Of a DNA stretch of 64,000 nt, positions 1 to 8,809 are shown one piece after another. Below the pieces are notes generated by a model. It ran no database searches. It saw nothing but the letters and a program-made list of their open reading frames with translations, and was not told the origin of the DNA. Position 1 is the stretch's first letter. Each line of letters starts with the position of its first letter. The position numbers were made by a program, and so were the translations under genes. Source of the stretch: Rothia gullae (lineage in GTDB: Bacteria > Actinomycetota > Actinomycetes > Actinomycetales > Micrococcaceae); contig NZ_JANCOC010000007.1 of NCBI RefSeq assembly GCF_024294905.1, positions 1 through 64,000 on the forward strand. Reading direction: 5' to 3'.

Positions 1-90
1 CCCCCCGCCCCCCGGGGGGCCGGGGGGGGACGGGGCGGGGAATCCCGCCCCCAAGGCCAAACGCCCCCACACAACCCCCCCCCCCCCCGA
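1..90. repeat. G/C homopolymer-rich segment
   Basis: The first 90 bases are almost entirely runs of C and G, including an uninterrupted run of 14 C at 75-88 and a G/C palindromic stretch in the first 30 bases. No reading frame or known element is visible. It could be a genuine hypervariable tract or a low-quality sequence end; the sequence alone cannot decide. Confidence 0.6.
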
Positions 91-100
91 CAATAGGCGT

Positions 101-149
101 GAAAAAGGCGGTGACGCATCGGAGGGTTATCTCCGAGGCGCCACCGCCT
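101..149 (-). terminator. Rho-independent terminator of rlmC
   Basis: The arms AGGCGGTG (106-113) and CACCGCCT (142-149) pair, with an inner CGGAG/CTCCG stem. Read on the minus strand the hairpin is followed by five T. It lies directly downstream of the rlmC stop codon at 166. Confidence 0.8.
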
Positions 150-165
150 ACACGTATAAAGGCTG

Positions 166-1299
166 CTACTGCCGCTGCAGCAGCACCATGACCTCGTAAT
201 GGTCCGTATGCGGGAACATATCCAGCATGCGGCCCTGCACCGGCGCATACGAAGGCATGCGATCCAGGTCCTTCGCCAAAGTCACCGCATTACAGCTCGA
301 ATACACCACACGGTCAATACCCGAACCCTCAATCCACGCGCACAAGCTCTCACCAATACCGCGGCGCGGCGGGTTCACCACCAGCATCTGCGGCACCGTC
401 CCCGAAGACACCGCGAACTCCGGCGCGTCCTGCGCCGAAAAGTTCACGCCCTCCAAGCCGTACTCAGCCACCGTGCGCTGCGCCGAAGCGACCGCCTCCG
501 CACTAATCTCAATGCCGGTCACCGAGCCGCCGTCCATCACCGAGGCGGCATGCAGGGCAAAACCGCCCACGCCGCAGTACAGGTCCCACAGCGAGCGCGG
601 AGCCACCTCACGCACCCACTCGCGGCCCTGCGCGTACATCACCTCAGCAACCTTCGTGTTCGTCTGAAAGAAGCTCTGCGGGCGCAAATGCAGGGTCAGG
701 TCGTTCACCTGCATCGGCAGGGTCTGACGCTCCGAAAGGATAATCTCCTCATCGCCCTCAACGCGCGCCACCGGTTCACGCAGCAGGTTCACCGACAGCA
801 CCGCCAGGTTCGGTAGTTGCTCCTGCAGCCAGTCCATCTGGCGGCGAATCGGCACCAGAAGCTTCTTCGAGCGCAGCACGAAACGCACCATCAGCTCACC
901 CGCCGCCGAAGCCGTCACCAGAATATTCTTCAGCTCACCGCGACGATTCGGAATATCATAAGGGGCCAGATCTGCGCGCTGAATCAGCTCACGCAGCACC
1001 GGAATAGCCGCCTGAATCGACTCCATATAGAGCGGGCATTCTCCAAGATCCGTGGAGGCACCCGTACGGTAATCCACAATGCCGAGGGTCGGGTTCTTCG
1101 CCGAACCGCCCACCATGAGCTTCGCCTTGTTACGGAAGCCCGCCTCCGCGCTGGTCACCGGTTCCAGCCACTGCAGCTGCGGGTAGGCGGCAAGCAGGGC
1201 GCGGGCATGCTCCTGCTTCGCCTGCACCTGCGCGGTGCAGACGGTCTCAATACTGGGGCAGGAGGAGCAGAGGTCATCACGAAAATAGGCGCATTCCAT
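166..1299 (-). CDS. rlmC: 23S rRNA (uracil-C5)-methyltransferase, RlmC/RumB type
   Basis: Predicted SAM-dependent enzyme that methylates C5 of a uracil in 23S rRNA (U747 in the E. coli RlmC family). About 377 residues, matching the E. coli length of 375. The N-terminus carries the closely spaced Cys set CAYFRDDLCSSC expected for the 4Fe-4S cluster. The methyltransferase part shows the SAM-binding motif DLYCGVGGF, the NPPRRGIG motif and the catalytic-Cys motif YSSCNA near the C-terminus. The frame is open 32 codons further upstream, but MECAYFRDD matches the family start, so ATG at 1299 is chosen; a GGAGG lies rather far upstream (about 16 nt), so the exact start is moderately certain. It is transcribed in the same direction as groEL upstream and is followed by a terminator. 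Confidence 0.9.
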   Translation of the reverse strand: MECAYFRDDLCSSCPSIETVCTAQVQAKQEHARALLAAYPQLQWLEPVTSAEAGFRNKAKLMVGGSAKNPTLGIVDYRTGASTDLGECPLYMESIQAAIPVLRELIQRADLAPYDIPNRRGELKNILVTASAAGELMVRFVLRSKKLLVPIRRQMDWLQEQLPNLAVLSVNLLREPVARVEGDEEIILSERQTLPMQVNDLTLHLRPQSFFQTNTKVAEVMYAQGREWVREVAPRSLWDLYCGVGGFALHAASVMDGGSVTGIEISAEAVASAQRTVAEYGLEGVNFSAQDAPEFAVSSGTVPQMLVVNPPRRGIGESLCAWIEGSGIDRVVYSSCNAVTLAKDLDRMPSYAPVQGRMLDMFPHTDHYEVMVLLQRQ

Positions 1300-1420
1300 A
1301 AGGAGCCATTCTACCGCCTCCGCCGGCGGGACAGGACGCATGGGCACACAAAAGCGGAGGCGGCCACCCTTCATGGGTAGTCGCCCCCGCCTCATACGGA
1401 TACGGTGGGATTATGCCGGG

Positions 1421-1597
1421 TTAGCTTCCAGCGGCATCTCACCACCGAAGGCCACTTCGTGCCCTTCGGATTCCATAACTTTTTGCCCCATCAGGGACAA
1501 AAGTTATGGTTTGAGTACCAGCGCCGGGTCACCACCGTGTCACGCTTCGCGTGCCACGGATTCCGTAGAAATTTACCCCATCAGGGATAAATTTCTA

Positions 1598-1600
<3 letters not shown>
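1421..1600. repeat. 90-bp tandem duplication, each copy with two hairpins
   Basis: Copies at 1421-1510 and 1511-1600 align at an exact 90-bp offset, sharing CCAGCG, TCACCACCG, GGATTCC and the core CCCCATCAGGGA (1486-1497 and 1576-1587). Each copy holds hairpin 1 (1445-1469; 1535-1559) with loop TTC and hairpin 2 (1473-1509; 1565-1598) with loop ATCA. The arms differ between copies but remain complementary: in hairpin 1, four base pairs changed on both sides. The right copy runs into the groEL stop codon (1598-1600). The unit sits in the groEL 3' region upstream of rlmC. Function unknown; transcription termination, mRNA processing or a mobile repeat are possible. Confidence 0.85.
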
Positions 1601-3274
<1,674 letters not shown>

Positions 3275-3332
3275 CTAAAATCGGGGCTTCCCCTCCACAG
3301 CGCCCCCGTTACGTAAGGCACGGGCAGAGCAG

Positions 3333-3360
3333 GTCATACAGCACCCGAATGCTACATCAA
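3333..3360 (-). promoter_or_regulatory. Candidate groEL promoter
   Basis: On the minus strand TTGATG (3360-3355) and TATGAC (3338-3333) are separated by 16 nt, about 110 nt upstream of the groEL ATG. The match to the sigma70 consensus is fair (4 of 6 in each box). The rest of the 369-base gap 3221-3589 holds the LytR_C terminator and a small CCCC/GGGG hairpin (about 3447-3461), nothing else I recognise. Confidence 0.35.
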
Positions 3361-3499
3361 TTGTGGCACCCGCACCGGCATGGAGCAAACGTTTAAGCCC
3401 AAGGTTGAAGGGTTAATCGCCCAGTGCTTAATCTGCGCTCATCAACCCCGCTAAAAGGGGCGTTACAGGTGTACCCGCCGGGAGTGCGGGAGGGGTATT

Positions 3500-3553
3500 A
3501 AAAGCATCAACCCCGCCCTGTGCATCGGTGGGATAGCACGGGTGGGGTTAATG
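3500..3553 (-). terminator. Terminator of the LytR_C gene
   Basis: Arms CATCAACCCCGCCCTGTGC (3505-3523) and GCACGGGTGGGGTTAATG (3536-3553) pair with one bulge and a G-U wobble. On the minus strand the stem is followed by CTTTTAAT. It is 36 nt past the stop of the gene ending at 3590. Confidence 0.75.
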
Positions 3554-3589
3554 AAAACTTGTAATTACAGAAGCAATGCGCGCTAGACC

Positions 3590-4162
3590 TTAGCCGGTGT
3601 AATCCGACGACAGAATCACAATGACATCGTGGTTGCCCATCTGCACATCGGAAGTTGCCTGGCGCACCTGCGAAATATCCAGCTTGGAGGCGATGCTCTG
3701 CGCCTGCGACTGGTAGTCCTCAGCGTAGTAGACCACACTGGTTGCCGGTGCCACACCCGTGTAGTTTGCCGTCTCGTTGATGGTGTAACCGGTCAGCAGA
3801 GCCGCCGCCCTGGAGGCGCTACCCGCCGGAGCCGCCGCATTGTAGACCGCCACAGAAATGGACTCAGCCAGACCGGTCTTCGTGGGGCTTGCCGAAGCGG
3901 AAGCCTTAGCCGGGGCAGAGGACGCCGAGGCGCTTGCGGGGGCGGAGCTACTCGTAGCGGTGGACGCCGAATACTGCGGGGAGGCGGTGCGCGGCGCGTA
4001 CACGTACATTGCGCCGCCGATGAGCAGACCCACTACGCCTGCAGCTACCAGGGGAATGGCGCCCTTGGGGCTCTTTGCCGGGTCAGCATTGACCGCGCGG
4101 TAGGTTCCGCGGCGGGCGGTGGTTTCGTCTACCTCGTCAAATTCGTCGCGGGGGTAGCTCAT
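3590..4162 (-). CDS. LytR C-terminal domain membrane-anchored protein
   Basis: 190 residues. The N-terminal 33 residues are hydrophilic and acidic (cytoplasmic), followed by one transmembrane segment near residues 36-55 (IPLVAAGVVGLLIGGAMYVY), a Ser/Ala-rich linker of about 45 residues and a C-terminal LytR_C-like domain (about 100-190) starting SVAVYNAAAPAGSASRAA and ending VIVILSSDYTG. LytR_C domains occur at the end of LytR-CpsA-Psr cell-wall ligases and as stand-alone actinobacterial proteins; the function of the stand-alone form is not established, but an extracytoplasmic cell-envelope role is likely. The gene is followed by its own terminator and lies downstream of a DUF3263 gene on the same strand, a pairing I recall from related genera. 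Confidence 0.8.
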   Translation of the reverse strand: MSYPRDEFDEVDETTARRGTYRAVNADPAKSPKGAIPLVAAGVVGLLIGGAMYVYAPRTASPQYSASTATSSSAPASASASSAPAKASASASPTKTGLAESISVAVYNAAAPAGSASRAAALLTGYTINETANYTGVAPATSVVYYAEDYQSQAQSIASKLDISQVRQATSDVQMGNHDVIVILSSDYTG

Positions 4163-4423
4163 TTATCCTCATTTCACGGGTCTCTGTTTACCGGCTGGTA
4201 CCGTACCGTCCTGCATGGCGCGCGGGCGTGGCTGCGGAAGGTGCGGTCTTGGTGTTCTAGTACCTAGAGTACCGTCTCAACTAGCGAGAACCAACGTGAA
4301 CGCCCCGCAACCGGCTGGGAAAGAGATGGACACCGCACAGTGTTCAACCTCTGGTTAAACTTGAGGTGTGCGGGGTTGAAAGCAGGAGTTGGAAAGCTCG
4401 CACGACTCCCCCAGTTTGAGCCC

Positions 4424-4711
4424 CTAGTCAGCATCTCGGCGGGCGCGCAGAATGTCGATAATCTGCGGCGCTGCGGCGCGTACCCGCTCATCGTCCAGCA
4501 TCACGTTCAGGCGCTGGTAGTAGGCAATCGGGCTGAATCCGGCGGCGATAATCGCCTTCTCTTTGGAGCCCTGGTGCTTGAAGCGACGGCGCTCCACCTC
4601 AAGGATGCGGCGCTCCACCGGAGTCAGGCCACCGGGTTGGCTCTGTGCTTCCGGCTGGTTTTCTACTTCCGGTTGGGTTTGCGCGGTTTCAGCTCGTTCC
4701 TGTTCTGACAC
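4424..4711 (-). CDS. DUF3263 family protein
   Basis: 95 residues. The N-terminal 28 residues are Glu/Gln-rich and probably disordered; the rest (LTPVERRILEVERRRFKHQG ... YYQRLNVMLDDERVRAAAPQ) matches the small helical DUF3263 family of actinobacteria as I remember it. The ERRILEVER and YYQRLN segments give a helix-turn-helix-like impression, so DNA binding is possible but unproven. It precedes the LytR_C gene on the same strand with a 261-base gap (4163-4423) in which I see only a weak inverted repeat TTCAACC/GGTTGAA (about 4340-4377). Confidence 0.8.
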   Translation of the reverse strand: MSEQERAETAQTQPEVENQPEAQSQPGGLTPVERRILEVERRRFKHQGSKEKAIIAAGFSPIAYYQRLNVMLDDERVRAAAPQIIDILRARRDAD

Positions 4712-4778
4712 GTTCCCTCCTGTCTGTAGCTCGCCTGCCGCGGCTGGCGTCTCCTAGCGCGTGTATCCGTCATCCCCT

Positions 4779-4830
4779 AGTCTAGAAGAAAACCTAGCCT
4801 AGAAGAGAAACTCAGTCTAGAAGAGAAACG
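4779..4830. repeat. Three tandem 17-bp repeats upstream of ung
   Basis: Copies AGTCTAGAAGAAAACCT (4779), AGCCTAGAAGAGAAACT (4796) and AGTCTAGAAGAGAAACG (4814) follow one another with a one-base spacer before the third. They lie 68 nt upstream of the ung start, on the 5' side of both divergent genes. They could be regulatory or a slipped-strand duplication. Confidence 0.75.
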
Positions 4831-4897
4831 TTCATCCCGCGCCCGGCACCGTCACCGTCCGGGTCGCATCAGTACCAGGAGATTCCCGAGGAGATTC

Positions 4898-5569
4898 ATG
4901 AACCAGCCCCTCAGCAGCATTATGAGCGAGGATTGGGCGGCAGCACTCGCCCCCGTCGAAGAGCAGATTCACGCCATGGGTGCTTTCCTGCGTGAGGAGC
5001 ACGCGGCGGGGTACCGTACTTTCCCGCCTGCGGCCGATATTTTCAATGCGTTCCGCCGCCCGATGAGCGGGGTGAAGGTCCTCATTATTGGTCAGGACCC
5101 CTACCCTACTCCGGGCAATGCGATGGGTCTGTCATTCTCGGTACACCGCGGTATGCCGTTGCCTCGTTCGCTGAGCAATATTTACAAGGAACTTGAAGAC
5201 GATCTGGGTATCGCCCCGGCTGATTACGGCGATCTGTCCTGTTGGGCTGATGAGGGTGTCATGCTGCTCAACAGGGTTTTGACGGTGCGCGAGTCTGATG
5301 CGGGTTCACACCGCGGCAAGGGTTGGGAGGAGATTACCGAGTGCGCTATCCGTGCCCTGGTGGCGCGCAACCAGCCTCTGGTGGGTCTGCTGTGGGGTGC
5401 GGATGCGCGCAAGTGCGCACCTATGTTGCAGCCGTACCCGAGCGTGGAGTCGGCGCATCCTTCGCCGCTATCTGCTCGTCGTGGTTTCTTTGGGTCGCGC
5501 CCGTTTTCGACGGTGAATTCTTTGCTGGTACAGCAGGGTGCTGAGCCGGTGGATTGGACGGTCCGATAG
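4898..5569 (+). CDS. ung: Uracil-DNA glycosylase, family 1
   Basis: Excises uracil from DNA to start base-excision repair. 223 residues. The catalytic water-activating motif [18 protein letters not shown] (from about residue 65) contains the Asp, and the DNA-intercalation motif [18 protein letters not shown] is present near the C-terminus. The second motif residue after DPY is P rather than H, as is common in actinobacterial family-1 enzymes. ATG is preceded by GAGGAGATTC. It is divergent from the DUF3263 gene. The stop codon lies inside a 13-bp tandem repeat. Confidence 0.97.
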   Translation: MNQPLSSIMSEDWAAALAPVEEQIHAMGAFLREEHAAGYRTFPPAADIFNAFRRPMSGVKVLIIGQDPYPTPGNAMGLSFSVHRGMPLPRSLSNIYKELEDDLGIAPADYGDLSCWADEGVMLLNRVLTVRESDAGSHRGKGWEEITECAIRALVARNQPLVGLLWGADARKCAPMLQPYPSVESAHPSPLSARRGFFGSRPFSTVNSLLVQQGAEPVDWTVR

Positions 5570-5594
5570 GACGGTCTGCTAGGACGGTCCGCTA
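5556..5594. repeat. Three tandem 13-bp repeats spanning the ung stop
   Basis: GGACGGTCCGATA (5556-5568), GGACGGTCTGCTA (5569-5581) and GGACGGTCCGCTA (5582-5594) are head to tail. The ung stop TAG (5567-5569) bridges copies 1 and 2. The 13-bp period is not a multiple of three, so each unit gained shifts the frame. Confidence 0.85.
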
Positions 5595-5641
5595 GGCGCA
5601 GCACAAGAGCCGGTGTAGGAGCTGGCGCAATAGGCCTAGTG

Positions 5642-5686
5642 AAGGGGCGGTAGCCTGTGAGTTGAACTCGCAAGCTACCGCCCCTT
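5642..5686. terminator. Bidirectional terminator between ung and thrE-like gene
   Basis: Perfect 13-bp arms AAGGGGCGGTAGC (5642-5654) and GCTACCGCCCCTT (5674-5686), with an inner GAGTT/AACTC. It lies between two convergent genes and can serve both. Confidence 0.8.
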
Positions 5687-5734
5687 CCCTGCATCCAATA
5701 TATGCAATATTGGCTATATACACTTGAAAAAGAG

Positions 5735-7873
5735 CTAAGAATCCGCCGGTTCCACGTTTCGCGGAGTCGTAAAATGCTGCAGCGCATACTGCATCGTGTA
5801 ATTACCTAACGCAACACCCGAAGCCATCGCCACCACAATCGAAACCGCCGTAATCATATTCTGCATACCCAGAATCACGTCCGTCTCAACCGTCAACAAA
5901 TACATGCCGCGGAAGAACGACAGACCAGGCAGCAAGAACGTAATCGCAGGAATCGAGAAGATTGCCTGAGGCACATGCAAACGGTACGCAAAATACGTGC
6001 TCAACGCACCAATCACAACCGCCGCACACGCCGTCGGACCGCGACCAGTACTCGGACCAGCCAGCAGCTCATAACCGTAATACGCCGCCAGACCGCAGCC
6101 CGTAATGACCATCAGCCACCCGACCTTCACCAGCTTCGTCTGCAAGGTAATCGCAAAGGTCGCAATCGCCACCAGGAAGAAGAACGACGCCACCAGCGGG
6201 GTCGTCGGCTCAAAACGCAGCTGCTCAATATCCAGGGTCGGGCCGTTGAAAATATTGATTGCACTCACCGCGGTTGCAATGCCAACCACCAGGCCCAAGA
6301 AGCTCATGCCCGTAGACACGAAACGACCCGCAGCCGTCACCGGGAAGCCATTAATCGCATCCTGCACGGCACCCACCAGACGCGGAGTCGGCAAGAACAT
6401 AATCATGCCCGCAGCCACCACCAGAGGCGCCGAAATCGCCTCCCCCTGACGCTGCAACACCGAAAGAATGGATCCCTCACCGCCTAGCCAAATCGCTAAG
6501 AAGGTCATCAGACCCGCACTAGCAGCCATACGGAAGAACGCCGGAATACCAATCGAACTCAACCACTGAATCAGCAGGTACACCGGAATAAAAATAATCG
6601 CCGCACTCAACGCCGTCGCAAAGCTCGCACCCAGCGCCGCCGTCAGGGTTCCGGCACACGCCAGGTTCGCCAGCCACACCACCAGAGGCGGAAACGGCTT
6701 GGGGCGGTGCGTAATCTGGTTCAACTTCAAATCAGCCATTTCCAGGGTCATACCGCCGCGAGTGATCTTGTAGATCAGGCCGTACACCTCAGAAAGCGCC
6801 TCATAGTTCTCCGTGGAGGAACGCACCACACGCACCAGGGTGTGGGTAAAGCGCTCGTCAGCATTCACATTGCGCTTGGCAATGCGGGACTCCATGTAAA
6901 TATCGGGGTCCGACGTGTAGTTGATGGTCACCGACTGGTTCGTAATGTCGACTTCCACCGAGTCCAGCCCGTACGCCGAAGACACCGCAATAATCGCCGA
7001 GTCCACGTCCATTGCGTCCGCGCCGTAGTGGAACATCGCCTCCGCCAGGCGCAGGGTGAAGTTCAGGGTATCGCGTGCGTACTCCTTCTCACGGCGGAAC
7101 GCCTCACGGCGCTCATGCTCGCCAGACCGGATAGTCGGCACGAACTGGCGCTGGGCAATGCGCTGGGCACCGCGCGGGGCGGCGGGTGCCGCCTCCTCAG
7201 TGCGCACGAAGGAGCGGAAGCGACGCGAACCCCAGCGACCACCGCTACCGCGCCCAAACAGGCCCCGAGAGCCGGCCTCAACCAGCGGTACGGAGGTGGT
7301 GGGCATCGAGACAGGCCCGGTCTTCGGCACGGCGGTAGGCTCCGCACCGTAGCGTCGGGCTGCGTGAGAGTTGGGCACCTGCGGGATCATGCCAGTCATG
7401 GGCACAGGCTGGGAGGGGCGAATCAGCGCCGCCTCGGTTACCAAGTTGCTGGAGGTGACGGGGTTCGGGTCCTCACGGTACGCATCCAGCTCATCATCAG
7501 GCACAAGGGAGGGGTCGATGACGGTACGCGCGCCGTGGCCGTTAGGGGTCAGTTCGGGGTCGCTGGCGGGTTCAACCGGCTCCTGCGCGGTAATGCCCAT
7601 ATTCGCTGCGGCCTCCTGCAGTACCTCGCTGACAGCTTCTGCAGCGACGGTGCCCTCCTGGTTCTTCGCGGAGGCGGCCTGCTGAGCCAGCACGCGGCGC
7701 AATTTCTCGTCGGTGACCTGATCTAGTGAAACCAGGGGAAAACCGCGTTTACCGGTGATATAGCCCGCGGTGGTATTCTGCTCGCTTCCTTCCGTTGCGG
7801 CAGTGTTTGCTTCGCCTGCATGCGAAGCTTCCCGCGATGTGGAGGTCGCGGGGGTGTTCCTCGATTCTGCCAA
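5735..7873 (-). CDS. Threonine/serine exporter family protein (ThrE-like)
   Basis: Predicted inner-membrane exporter of threonine and serine. 712 residues, much longer than Corynebacterium ThrE (about 490). The N-terminal 260 residues are Ala/Thr/Glu-rich and low complexity; the soluble ThrE domain begins near residue 265 (FTLRLAEAMFHYGADAMDVD) and is followed by about ten hydrophobic segments. The start is TTG (7873-7871), supported by GGGAGGG just upstream; no ATG fits. It is convergent with ung and the last gene before a 423-base gap. Substrate is inferred from family membership only. Confidence 0.85.
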   Translation of the reverse strand: MAESRNTPATSTSREASHAGEANTAATEGSEQNTTAGYITGKRGFPLVSLDQVTDEKLRRVLAQQAASAKNQEGTVAAEAVSEVLQEAAANMGITAQEPVEPASDPELTPNGHGARTVIDPSLVPDDELDAYREDPNPVTSSNLVTEAALIRPSQPVPMTGMIPQVPNSHAARRYGAEPTAVPKTGPVSMPTTSVPLVEAGSRGLFGRGSGGRWGSRRFRSFVRTEEAAPAAPRGAQRIAQRQFVPTIRSGEHERREAFRREKEYARDTLNFTLRLAEAMFHYGADAMDVDSAIIAVSSAYGLDSVEVDITNQSVTINYTSDPDIYMESRIAKRNVNADERFTHTLVRVVRSSTENYEALSEVYGLIYKITRGGMTLEMADLKLNQITHRPKPFPPLVVWLANLACAGTLTAALGASFATALSAAIIFIPVYLLIQWLSSIGIPAFFRMAASAGLMTFLAIWLGGEGSILSVLQRQGEAISAPLVVAAGMIMFLPTPRLVGAVQDAINGFPVTAAGRFVSTGMSFLGLVVGIATAVSAINIFNGPTLDIEQLRFEPTTPLVASFFFLVAIATFAITLQTKLVKVGWLMVITGCGLAAYYGYELLAGPSTGRGPTACAAVVIGALSTYFAYRLHVPQAIFSIPAITFLLPGLSFFRGMYLLTVETDVILGMQNMITAVSIVVAMASGVALGNYTMQYALQHFTTPRNVEPADS

Positions 7874-8189
7874 TGTCCCTCCCAGATAGACAGTGCCTTT
7901 TTAGTCTAACAAGGGCACGATTCTGCGGTAGCACTGAAGAGCAGAAATATCACTTTTCTGCCCGGTGATTTTGTGAGCAAAAAGCGCTCTGCGGCACTTA
8001 CGGCAGAAAGCTTCATTGATATGAAGAGAAATCCAGCTTACTACTGCACAGAAGATATTTTGAGAGATATTTCTAGAGCTATTTTCGAGGAAAAATAAAG
8101 GTTATATATACATTAAGATTTGCAGAGAAATATCCTCCACCTACCCCCTCCCCCACTCGCACCTCAATAAGAAATGAATTATTCATAAC
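7874..8189. other. Gene-free AT-rich gap upstream of the ThrE-like gene
   Basis: The stretch between the ThrE-like TTG start and the ptsH terminator is clearly AT-richer than its surroundings, especially 8040-8190. It must hold the promoter of the ThrE-like gene, but I cannot assign one with confidence. No frame or RNA gene is evident. Confidence 0.5.
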
Positions 8190-8224
8190 AAAAAAATATC
8201 CCGCCACCGAAGTGACGGGATATT
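8190..8224 (-). terminator. Terminator of ptsH
   Basis: Arms AATATCCCG and CGGGATATT with the minus-strand continuation of seven T (8190-8196 are A on the plus strand). A classic intrinsic terminator about 70 nt past the ptsH stop. Confidence 0.92.
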
Positions 8225-8296
8225 CACACCTTAAGGCTGTAGCCTTCACAGCATCTGAAGCGTACTGCTCGGGGTTACCTCAAAGGCGAAAGTCAA

Positions 8297-8575
8297 TTAC
8301 TCAGCGTCGTGGTCGGTCTCGAGGATCTTAACCAGCGAGTCCAGAGCCTCTTCAGCACCTTCACCCTCAGCGCGCAGGACAACAACGTCGCCGTGCTTTG
8401 CACCCAGGGACATCAGGGACAGAATCGATGCAGCGTCCATAGCCTCATCTGCGGGCTCACCCTTAGCAGCGATGGTCACCTCAACGGGGAGGTCGCCAGC
8501 TGCCTCAGCAAAGATAGCTGCCGGACGTGCGTGCAGGCCAACACGGCTTGCAATAGTGGCTTCGCGCTCTGCCAT
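8297..8575 (-). CDS. ptsH: Phosphocarrier protein HPr
   Basis: Carries phosphate from enzyme I to sugar-specific EIIA domains. 92 residues, normal length. The phosphorylated His is in GLHARPAA (residue 16). The region corresponding to the regulatory Ser of Firmicutes HPr reads DAASILSLMSLGA, so a Ser is present there; whether a kinase exists in this organism is not visible here. The RBS AGGAG is about 8 nt upstream of ATG. It follows ptsI on the same strand, but with a 234-base gap and a terminator in between, so ptsH may have its own promoter. Confidence 0.97.
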   Translation of the reverse strand: MAEREATIASRVGLHARPAAIFAEAAGDLPVEVTIAAKGEPADEAMDAASILSLMSLGAKHGDVVVLRAEGEGAEEALDSLVKILETDHDAE

Positions 8576-8697
8576 TATGTTTCTCCTTTGATTAAGGAAC
8601 CGAAAATATATCAGTACCTATTCTAAATGAACGGGGCGCTTTAGGACCCGCCCTTACCCTATAAATTGTACCGTTCAGCCATACGCTAACAAGTACC

Positions 8698-8741
8698 AAA
8701 AATGCCGGATGCAGAAATAAAACTCTACACCCGGCATTTTT
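8698..8741 (-). terminator. Terminator of ptsI
   Basis: Arms AAAAATGCCGG (8698-8708) and CCGGCATTTTT (8731-8741) form an 11-bp stem with a T run on the minus strand. It lies 69 nt after the ptsI stop and separates ptsI from ptsH. Confidence 0.88.
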
Positions 8742-8809
8742 ATGGACTTAGGCACCGCCCAGCACACCCCATCAAGGGGCGGCAGGCTGCCCCTGAATCG
8801 TTTTAAGGC

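Noticed and set aside
8761..8800. CCCCATCAAGGGGC as a third copy of the groEL-region core
   Set aside because: It shares only CCCCATCA with the core, has an extra A, and lacks the flanking arms and the second hairpin.
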